Origin: Propionibacteriaceae bacterium | Lineage (GTDB): Bacteria; Actinomycetota; Actinomycetes; Propionibacteriales; Propionibacteriaceae | Assembly: GCA_003158895.1 (NCBI GenBank) | Contig: PMLO01000188.1 | Location: 2,875-11,729 of the forward strand | Direction: 5' to 3' | Length of the DNA stretch: 8,855 bases | In this document: one piece after another, positions 1-5,008 of the stretch | Layout of the letters: each line of letters opens with the position of its first letter | How positions within the stretch are numbered: the first letter of the stretch is position 1 | Made by a program: the position numbers and the translations under genes | Notes under the pieces: model-generated | What the model saw: the letters and a program-made list of their open reading frames with translations, nothing else | Told to the model about the DNA's origin: nothing | Database searches by the model: none

Positions 1-16
1 TCGCGTGTCCGACCCG

Positions 17-1396
17 CTACACGGTCTTCAACAGGCGCGCGCGCCAGCCGGGGAAGATCGCGTCGGCGTCGCCGGGGAAGGACTCGAACGCCCGGGCGAA
101 CTCCCGGTGCGTCGCGGCCCACTCGACCGGGTCGGCGCCGGCCTTCCAGCCCTCGTAGGCCTGGCGGAGCGAGAGCGCCCCCGCCGCCGGACCGTCGATG
201 TGACCGTACGCGCCGCCGCCTGCCGTGTTGATGAGGTTGCCGTGGCCGAGGTTCGAGAAGAACCCCGGCAGCCGCAGGGCGTTCATGCCGCCCGAGATGA
301 TCGGGGTGGTGGCCTTGATGCCGTCCCACTTCTGGAAGTAGATCGGGCCCTGCGCCTCGTCCCGCTCGATCATGTACGCGATCACCCTGTCGTCGGTGCC
401 GCCCTCCATCTTGCCGTAGCCCATCGTGCCGACGTGGATGCCAGAGGCTCCCTGCAGACGGGCCATCTTGGCCAGTACGAACGCGGTGTATCCGCGCTTC
501 GAGCTCGGAGAGGTGACCGCACCGTGGCCCGCCCGGTGATAGTGCAGGAACTGGTTCGGGTAGTTGCGCCGCGCCGTCGTGATCATCCCGGGCCCGCCGA
601 CGTACCCGTCGACGAGGAACGCGAGCTTGTTGGCGTCCGGCCCGAACGTCGACAGCGCGAAGTCCGCGCGGGCGAGCATCTCGTGGTGGTCGTCCGCGGT
701 GATGTTCATGGAGAACAGCTTCGCCTCGCCGGTCTCGTCCATCGCCCTCTTCATCGCGTCGTAGACCAGCGGGATCGTCTTCTTCAGCGGTGAGAACACC
801 TGGTTGCCCTGGGGCTCGTCATTCTTGATGAAGTCCCCGCCGAGCCAGAACTTGTACGCGGCCTCGGCGAACGGCTCGGGACGCAGCCCGAGCTTGGGCT
901 TGATGATCGTGCCGGCGATGAAGCCGCCGTCCTTGACCGGCCGGCCGAGGATGCGCCACAGGTCCTCGATGTTCATCGACGGCCCGTCGAACTGCCGGAT
1001 GACCTCGGGCGGGACCCAGAAGTCGATCATCTTGGCGTGCTCGATGTCGCCCATGCCCTGGTTGTTGCCGATCGTCAGGGTGAGGAAGGACACCATCATC
1101 ATCCGGCCGTCGGTGACGTTGCGGTCGAACAGGTCGAGCGGGTACGCGATCCGCATGTCCTCGCTCGCCTCGTCGACGTGGTAGACGAGCGCGTCGACGC
1201 CCTTCGTGAAGTCGTCGGTCGTCGAGACCTCGACGTTGGTGCCGGTCGAGGACTCGGCCGCGAAGTGAGCGGCTGCCTCGAGGTAGGCGACGCTTCCCTT
1301 CGGCTTCATCTGGTACGCGCACAGAATGTGCTTGCCCCCGGCGATCAGCTCTGCTTCCGTCAGGCTGAGGTCGGCGTAGCGGTTGGACTGGTCCAT
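17..1396 (-). CDS. cbbM: Form II RuBisCO large subunit (ribulose-1,5-bisphosphate carboxylase/oxygenase)
   Basis: This enzyme carboxylates ribulose-1,5-bisphosphate to two 3-phosphoglycerates, the carbon-fixing step of the Calvin cycle, in the cytoplasm. The 459-residue protein keeps every form II active-site residue I checked, at exactly the Rhodospirillum rubrum numbering: E48, T53-N54, N111, K166 and K168 (IIKPKLG), the carbamylated K191 with D193 and E194 (GGDFIKNDEPQGNQ), H287, H321, K329 and S368. There is no insertion of the form II/III type, and no small-subunit gene is nearby. The start is set by its match to the form II N-terminus (MDQSxRY) and by AAGGAG at 1403-1408, six bases upstream. 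An in-frame extension to 1660 exists but only shadows the upstream gene. It is the last gene seen in the minus-strand block and overlaps cbbY by 37 bp, so translational coupling is likely. Form II enzymes usually tolerate oxygen poorly and work at high CO2; that is family knowledge, not shown here. Confidence 0.98.
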   Translation of the reverse strand: MDQSNRYADLSLTEAELIAGGKHILCAYQMKPKGSVAYLEAAAHFAAESSTGTNVEVSTTDDFTKGVDALVYHVDEASEDMRIAYPLDLFDRNVTDGRMMMVSFLTLTIGNNQGMGDIEHAKMIDFWVPPEVIRQFDGPSMNIEDLWRILGRPVKDGGFIAGTIIKPKLGLRPEPFAEAAYKFWLGGDFIKNDEPQGNQVFSPLKKTIPLVYDAMKRAMDETGEAKLFSMNITADDHHEMLARADFALSTFGPDANKLAFLVDGYVGGPGMITTARRNYPNQFLHYHRAGHGAVTSPSSKRGYTAFVLAKMARLQGASGIHVGTMGYGKMEGGTDDRVIAYMIERDEAQGPIYFQKWDGIKATTPIISGGMNALRLPGFFSNLGHGNLINTAGGGAYGHIDGPAAGALSLRQAYEGWKAGADPVEWAATHREFARAFESFPGDADAIFPGWRARLLKTV

Positions 1397-2154
1397 GCTC
1401 TGCTCCTTACTGCGTGGGTCCCGGGTCGCTCCTGGCTGCCGGGGTGAACGGTGTCGTGAAGGGTGGACAGGTCGGCGAGCGTCACCGTCGACAGGTCCGA
1501 AAGGACGGCGAGCGCCCCCGTGGTGTCGTCTGACATGGTGTAGGGGTTCTGCGTCACCACGGTGGGCAGACCCGCCGCGACGGCGGCGCGAAGCCCCACC
1601 GCGGAGTCCTCGATGGCGAGGCACTCCTCGGGTCCCAGGTCGAGCCGCTCGAGCACCCACGTGTAGATGTCGGGAGCCGGCTTCTTGCGCGGCACCACGT
1701 CACCCGCGCCGATCACCTCGAACCAGGAAGTGGCGCCGGGCCCGAAGCAGGCGTCGAGGAGGGCGGTGACGTTCTCGGGGTTCGTCGTCGTCGCAATGGC
1801 GAGCCTCGTCCCGGCCGCCCGGGCTTGCATGACGAGCCGCGCCACCCCCGGCCGCAGTCCGATCCTGCCCGCGGCCGCGAATGCGACGTACCGCCTCGTC
1901 TTGTCGGCGTGCAGCGCGGCGATGAGCTCGTCGGCGTCGGGACGGGCCAGGAAGTCCGGGTCGTACTGCTCGCAGAAGTGCCGGATCCGCTCCTTGCCGC
2001 CCGCCACGGCGAGCAGCTCGCGGTACTCCTCGGCATGCCAGTGCCAGGAGAGCCCGGCCTGGGCGAACGCGGCGTTGAACGCCGGGCGATGGCCGTCACG
2101 CTCGGTGTCGGCCAGCGTGCCGTCCACGTCGAAGACCAGCGCCTGGATTGCCAT
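1360..2154 (-). CDS. cbbY: CbbY-type HAD phosphatase (xylulose-1,5-bisphosphate phosphatase)
   Basis: This is a HAD-superfamily sugar phosphatase of the CbbY family, whose known role is to dephosphorylate xylulose-1,5-bisphosphate, a tight-binding RuBisCO inhibitor made by misprotonation of RuBP. The 264-residue protein shows motif I D9-V-D11-G-T, motif II in TTTN at 122-125, motif III K157-K158 with PAPD, and motif IV E182-D183. The cap-domain stretch YRELL...GGKERI (44-57) and the KTRRYVA segment (85-91) are typical of CbbY rather than of phosphoglycolate phosphatase. The last 25 or so residues (from about 240) exceed the usual family length of about 230; they are low-complexity and run across the cbbM ribosome binding site and start. 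The ATG at 2154 has no Shine-Dalgarno sequence, and the frame is closed by a TGA about 35 bases upstream, so the start is well bounded and may be leaderless. It pairs with cbbM as a two-gene unit. Confidence 0.93.
   Translation of the reverse strand: MAIQALVFDVDGTLADTERDGHRPAFNAAFAQAGLSWHWHAEEYRELLAVAGGKERIRHFCEQYDPDFLARPDADELIAALHADKTRRYVAFAAAGRIGLRPGVARLVMQARAAGTRLAIATTTNPENVTALLDACFGPGATSWFEVIGAGDVVPRKKPAPDIYTWVLERLDLGPEECLAIEDSAVGLRAAVAAGLPTVVTQNPYTMSDDTTGALAVLSDLSTVTLADLSTLHDTVHPGSQERPGTHAVRSRAWTSPTATPTSA
1403..1408 (-). promoter_or_regulatory. Ribosome binding site of cbbM, inside the end of cbbY
   Basis: On the minus strand AAGGAG lies six bases before the ATG at 1396. It fixes the cbbM start against the longer open frame that reaches 1660. 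The site lies wholly inside the cbbY coding sequence, so ribosomes finishing cbbY must cross it. Confidence 0.85.
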
Positions 2155-2161
2155 GGGTGGG

Positions 2162-2167
2162 ACGCTA
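2162..2167 (-). promoter_or_regulatory. Putative -10 element for a leaderless cbbY-cbbM transcript
   Basis: On the minus strand TAGCGT fits the TANNNT pattern of actinobacterial -10 elements and is followed by seven bases (CCCACCC) and then the cbbY ATG. Together with the missing Shine-Dalgarno sequence, this suggests that transcription starts at or next to the A of ATG. I see no convincing -35 element: the region 17-18 bases upstream reads about GACCGA and abuts the operator, as expected of an activator-dependent promoter. This is inferred from spacing alone. Confidence 0.4.
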
Positions 2168-2188
2168 GCCCGCGGCGGCCGCTGTCGG

Positions 2189-2220
2189 TCTCACCCCCAC
2201 GGGGGACTTCAGGGGTGAGA
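2189..2220. promoter_or_regulatory. Putative operator upstream of cbbY-cbbM (inverted repeat TCACCCC-N14-GGGGTGA)
   Basis: TCTCACCCC (2189-2197) and GGGGTGAGA (2212-2220) form a perfect 9-bp inverted repeat with a 14-bp spacer. The spacer holds a further G-tract (2201-2205), so a third, imperfect half-site may exist. The same core (TCACCCC-N14-GGGGTGA) recurs with identical spacing at 4196-4223. Read toward cbbY, the promoter-proximal arm contains TGGGGGTGAG (2190-2199), identical to the proximal arm of the other copy. The repeat spans about -35 to -66 from the cbbY ATG, a usual place for an activator next to a -35 element. The neighbouring response regulator is the likeliest binder, but that is inferred. 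Confidence 0.75.
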
Positions 2221-2262
2221 CGCACGTGATCGCATACTGGCCGCCGACCCGCGGTGGCGGGC

Positions 2263-3483
2263 TCAGCCTGTCCGGTCCGGTCCGTCCACCACGGGCAGAT
2301 CGACGATCACCGTCGTGCCGCGACCCGGCATCGACTCGATCCGCAGCGAGGCACCGACCAGAGCGCACCGTTCGGCGATCGAGGACAGTCCGAAGTGGGC
2401 ACCCTCGGTGCCGGCGGCGCGCGCCGCCGCCCGGCCCGTCGGGTCCGGACGGACGTCGAAGCCGACCCCGTCGTCGGAGATGCCGAGGACGACGCCGCCG
2501 CCGACCCGGCGCAGGCTCACGGTGACCCGGCTCGCGTGACCGTGCCGGATCGCGTTGCTCGTGGACTCCTGCGCGATCCGGAAGAGCGCTGCGGCGGCAT
2601 GGTCGGGCAGATCGGCGAACGCCTCCGGGGGATCGCAGACCGTCTCCATCACCGCCTCCGGAGCCGTCTCGGCCAACGACTCGATGGCGGCGACCAGGCC
2701 GAGGTCGTCCAGCACCAGGCTGTGCAGGCCGGTGATCGCCGCGCGGGTCTGTGTGTAGGCGCGGTCGGCCAGGGTCCGCGCCACCCCGATCTGCGAACGC
2801 GCCTGGGCCAGCGTCGTGTCTTCCGACGACTCGTCGCACAGCGCCTCGGCTGCCTCGATGGACAGCTCCGCTGCGTTGAGATGGAACGACATCGACGCGA
2901 TCGCCGTGGTCACCCCGTCGTGCAGGTCGGACGCGATCCGGCGCCGTTCGGCCTCCTGAGCCGAGATCGCCTGGGCGATCAGCCGATCCCGGTCGTCCCG
3001 ATGGGCATCGACGGCGTCGCGCAGGCCCATCACCTGCAAGCGCAGCCCGAGCAGGTCCGCGCACGGTTGCAGGCTCGTGAGCTCCGCGTCCGTGTACGGG
3101 TCGTCGACACTGCGGTGCACGCCGACCACTCCGAGGATCTGGCCGCCCAGACCTCGGGCGGGCACGCACAGCCGTGCCACCGAACCGCCCTGGTCCAGAC
3201 CCAGCACGTGGCGGTGGACCGGGCTGCGCGGCCGGTCAGCGCCGAGCCGCATCCCATGACCGTTGCGGGCCACGAGCCCTGTGACTCCCTGCCCGATCAT
3301 CACGACGAGCGCCGCCTGCGCGGCCGGATCGGGCGGATACAGCCCGCCCACGGTGAGCTGTGCTCCATCGGACAGCTGGATCACGGCGCCGATCGACCGG
3401 GTCTCCTCCGCGAAGGCCTGGGCCAGTGCTTCGAGGTCGAAGGCGACCGGCGTGGCAAGCATCTGCCACAGGTCAGACTTCAT
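2263..3483 (-). CDS. Soluble GAF-domain sensor histidine kinase, NarL-type (HisKA_3/HATPase_c)
   Basis: This is the sensor kinase of a two-component system, expected to phosphorylate the response regulator encoded just upstream. The 406-residue protein has no membrane segment or signal peptide. Residues about 10-150 look like a GAF sensory domain, including the strand-rich stretch ARLCVPARGLGGQILGVVGV (103-122). A short helical linker leads to the HisKA_3 dimerisation helix with ERRRIASDLHDG (179-190), where H188 is the phosphorylation site. The ATPase domain shows the N box E306...N310 (QESTSNAIRHG), the G1 box DDGVGF (337-342), FGL (364-366) and GRGT (387-390). All key catalytic residues are present. 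Its ATG overlaps the regulator's stop as ATGA, so the two are translationally coupled. The signal is unknown: the GAF domain could bind a metabolite, haem or another cofactor, and I see no diagnostic motif. Placement between CBB operons suggests it senses a carbon, redox or energy cue. Confidence 0.93.
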   Translation of the reverse strand: MKSDLWQMLATPVAFDLEALAQAFAEETRSIGAVIQLSDGAQLTVGGLYPPDPAAQAALVVMIGQGVTGLVARNGHGMRLGADRPRSPVHRHVLGLDQGGSVARLCVPARGLGGQILGVVGVHRSVDDPYTDAELTSLQPCADLLGLRLQVMGLRDAVDAHRDDRDRLIAQAISAQEAERRRIASDLHDGVTTAIASMSFHLNAAELSIEAAEALCDESSEDTTLAQARSQIGVARTLADRAYTQTRAAITGLHSLVLDDLGLVAAIESLAETAPEAVMETVCDPPEAFADLPDHAAAALFRIAQESTSNAIRHGHASRVTVSLRRVGGGVVLGISDDGVGFDVRPDPTGRAAARAAGTEGAHFGLSSIAERCALVGASLRIESMPGRGTTVIVDLPVVDGPDRTG

Positions 3484-4148
3484 TGGAACAATCCCTCACG
3501 CAGCGCGAACGCGATGGCCCCCCCGCGGTCCTGGACGTCCAGCTTGCGGTACAGGCTGCGGATGTGGGTCTTGACGGTGTCCTCGGAGACGACGAGCGTG
3601 GAGGCGATCCCACGGTTGGAGTGTCCGGCGACCAGCAGCGCCAGCACCTCCGACTCGCGCTGGGTCAGGCCGTGGTTCGCCCCGGCCCAGAACTCGCCCG
3701 ACGAGATCCGCGCCGCGGACATCGCCACCCGGCCGGCCAGCGCGGCGTCGATCGCGATCTCCCCGTCGGCCACCCGCAGCAGATGGCCGACCAGTCCGGC
3801 GGCGTCGATCCGCTTGAGCACGTATCCCCGGGCCCCGGCGCGCAACGCCTGGAAGAGGTAGTGCTCGTCGTCGTACACGGTCAGCATGACGACCTTGACC
3901 GTCGGGTGCGTCGCCGCCAGCTCCCGCACGAGGTCCAGGCCGCTGTCGCGACCGAGCCGTACGTCGCTGAGCACGATGTCGGGGGCCGTCGCATCGATGA
4001 CCCGCCGCGCCTGCTCGACTGAGGTGGCCGTCCCCACGATGACCACATCATCGGCGAAGTGGGCCAGCATGGCCGTGAGCCCGTGCAGGACCATCTCGTG
4101 GTCGTCGACGAGCACGAGGCGAAGCACACTGCGACCGGTCTCGGGCAC
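3480..4148 (-). CDS. NarL/FixJ-family response regulator (REC + LuxR-type HTH)
   Basis: This is the DNA-binding partner of the adjacent histidine kinase. The 222-residue protein has a receiver domain (about 8-125) with the acidic pair D15-D16, phosphoacceptor D62 (LSDVRLG), the switch residue T90 (MLTVYDDE) and K112 (YVLKR). A linker leads to a LuxR-type helix-turn-helix (about 160-220) starting LTQRESEVLALL, with recognition-helix signature S188-E-D-T-V-K-T-H195. All receiver residues needed for phosphorylation are present. The start is GTG at 4148, preceded by AGGGTGAG, which can act as a Shine-Dalgarno sequence. It is first in the minus-strand block and faces the rpe-led operon across 145 bp. 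That intergenic stretch contains an inverted repeat also found before cbbY, so this protein is the best candidate to control both CBB operons and itself. It is not a LysR-type CbbR. Confidence 0.94.
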   Translation of the reverse strand: MPETGRSVLRLVLVDDHEMVLHGLTAMLAHFADDVVIVGTATSVEQARRVIDATAPDIVLSDVRLGRDSGLDLVRELAATHPTVKVVMLTVYDDEHYLFQALRAGARGYVLKRIDAAGLVGHLLRVADGEIAIDAALAGRVAMSAARISSGEFWAGANHGLTQRESEVLALLVAGHSNRGIASTLVVSEDTVKTHIRSLYRKLDVQDRGGAIAFALREGLFQ

Positions 4149-4195
4149 GTTCTCACCCTAGAGGCGCGGCCGCTTCGATGTGCGCGGAAGTCGGA

Positions 4196-4223
4196 TCACC
4201 CCCGTGACCACCCCTGGGGGTGA
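4196..4223. promoter_or_regulatory. Putative operator in the divergent region (inverted repeat TCACCCC-N14-GGGGTGA)
   Basis: TCACCCCC (4196-4203) and GGGGGTGA (4216-4223) form a perfect 8-bp inverted repeat. Counting the 7-bp cores, the spacer is 14 bp, exactly as in the copy at 2189-2220. A nested repeat CACCCC-TG-GGGGTG (4209-4222) and the small palindrome TCACCCCCGTGA (4196-4207) suggest more than one dimer site. The promoter-proximal arm toward rpe includes TGGGGGTGAG (4215-4224), the 10-mer shared with the cbbY copy in the same orientation relative to the gene it precedes. It could serve rpe, the response regulator, or both. Confidence 0.75.
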
Positions 4224-4281
4224 GCCACGTACGACCCGGTTCGCGGTTCTCTATGCCTCGTCAGCGACGACGACTCGTACC

Positions 4282-4287
4282 GGGAGG
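4282..4287 (+). promoter_or_regulatory. Ribosome binding site that fixes the rpe start
   Basis: GGGAGG lies six bases before the ATG at 4294. It favours this start over the in-frame GTG at 4180, whose extra 38 residues do not resemble the epimerase family and would cover the operator. Confidence 0.85.
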
Positions 4288-4293
4288 CACGAC

Positions 4294-5007
4294 ATGGCAC
4301 CGCACGCACCACTCATCGTCCCGTCCGTCCTACCAGCGGACGCGGCACGCCTCGGCGAGGAGGTGGAGGCCCTGTGCGCGGCCGGCGTCGACCGGATCCA
4401 GTGGGACGTGATGGACGGCGTCTTCGTCCCGAACCTCACCTTCGGTCCGGACGTCATCGCCGCCGCTCGGCGGCACAGTACCGTCGGCTTCGAGGCCCAC
4501 CTCATGGTGGTCGAGCCGGACAAGCTGCTCGGCCGTTACATCGACGCCGGCTGCGAGCTGGTGATCGTGCATGCGGAGGCCACCACTCACCTGCACCGGA
4601 CCCTGCACCGGATCCGCGAGCTGGGTGCCCGTTCCGGGGTCGCTCTCAACCCGCACACGCCCGTCTCGGTCGTGGAGAACGTGCTGGACGAGACCGACAT
4701 GGTGCTCGCGATGACCGTCAACCCCGGCTTCGGCGGGCAGGCGTACATCCCGGCGGTCGAGGCGAAGGTCCGACGACTGCGCGCCATGGTCGAGGAGTCC
4801 GGCCTGCCGATCGAGATCGAGGTCGACGGCGGGATCACGGACGCGACGATCGGCGGCGCGGCCGCTGCCGGCGCCGACGTCTTCATCTCGGGGAGCTGGT
4901 TGTACTCCTTCCCCGCCGGAAAGAGTGCCGCCGTGCAGCTGCTGCGCGATCAGGCCAGGGCCGCGATGGGCTCCTTCCCAGTCGCCGTCGGCGGAGGGGC
5001 GGCCTGA
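4294..5007 (+). CDS. rpe: Ribulose-phosphate 3-epimerase
   Basis: The enzyme interconverts xylulose-5-phosphate and ribulose-5-phosphate, feeding phosphoribulokinase; in CBB clusters it is often called cbbE. The 237-residue protein has the usual family length and TIM-barrel motifs: the N-terminal strand with S11 (IVPSVL), DVMDGVFVPNLTFGP (38-52), H69 in AHLMV, MTVNPGFGGQ (140-149), D178 in EVDGGI, and the phosphate-binding end ISGSWLYS. One feature is odd: the first metal-ligand position, normally His in an H-x-D motif before VMDG, is Q36 (I-Q-W-D). The other three ligands (D38, H69, D178) are present. It could be a variant with altered metal use, or a subfamily where Gln is normal. It opens the plus-strand operon, and only one base separates it from the transketolase gene. 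Confidence 0.94.
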   Translation: MAPHAPLIVPSVLPADAARLGEEVEALCAAGVDRIQWDVMDGVFVPNLTFGPDVIAAARRHSTVGFEAHLMVVEPDKLLGRYIDAGCELVIVHAEATTHLHRTLHRIRELGARSGVALNPHTPVSVVENVLDETDMVLAMTVNPGFGGQAYIPAVEAKVRRLRAMVEESGLPIEIEVDGGITDATIGGAAAAGADVFISGSWLYSFPAGKSAAVQLLRDQARAAMGSFPVAVGGGAA

Positions 5008-5008
5008 G

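Larger units (their letters stand above)
4149..4293. promoter_or_regulatory. Divergent promoter region between the two-component pair and the rpe-led CBB operon
   Basis: This 145-bp spacer must hold promoters for both directions. It contains the inverted repeat at 4196-4223. Toward rpe, TATGCC (4252-4257) is a weak -10 candidate which would put the repeat near -55. Toward the response regulator, TAGGGT (4154-4159, minus strand) fits TANNNT six bases before the GTG start but overlaps the apparent Shine-Dalgarno sequence, so the two readings cannot be told apart. I see no strong -35 element on either strand. A GTG at 4180 in frame with rpe reads through most of this region but is rejected as a start. 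Confidence 0.6.

Noticed and set aside
1..16. Short hairpin around the cbbM stop as a terminator
   Set aside because: Only a five-base stem overlapping the stop codon is visible, and the window ends 16 bases downstream, so nothing can be said about termination or a further gene.
1441..1447. TCACCCC heptamer (minus strand) about 45 bases upstream of cbbM as a separate cbbM operator
   Set aside because: There is no partner half-site at the 14-bp spacing, and it lies within cbbY coding sequence. Similar single heptamers occur inside other genes.
1397..1660. In-frame upstream extension of the RuBisCO gene (would give 547 residues)
   Set aside because: The extra residues are Arg/Gly/His-rich, unlike any RuBisCO N-terminus, and read over cbbY in another frame. 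The MDQSxRY start with AAGGAG is clearly the real one.
2203..2209. GGGACTT resembling one half of a DevR/DosR box inside the cbbY operator
   Set aside because: Only one half matches; the second half of the known palindrome is absent, and the copy at 4196-4223 lacks it, so it is probably chance within a G-rich spacer.
2241..2260. Possible hairpin (CCGCC...GGCGG) just after the kinase stop as a terminator
   Set aside because: The stem is five base pairs with a ten-base loop and no T-tract on either strand. GC-rich sequence gives such pairings easily.
2254..3861. Long open frame (535 codons) on the plus strand opposite the kinase and regulator genes
   Set aside because: It is an antisense shadow caused by high GC. 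The minus-strand genes have full domain signatures, while this frame has no recognisable motif and a biased Arg/Gly/Asp composition.
4180..4293. GTG start 38 codons upstream for the epimerase
   Set aside because: It has no good ribosome site, gives non-family residues, and would translate the operator. ATG 4294 has GGGAGG at ideal spacing and matches the family N-terminus.
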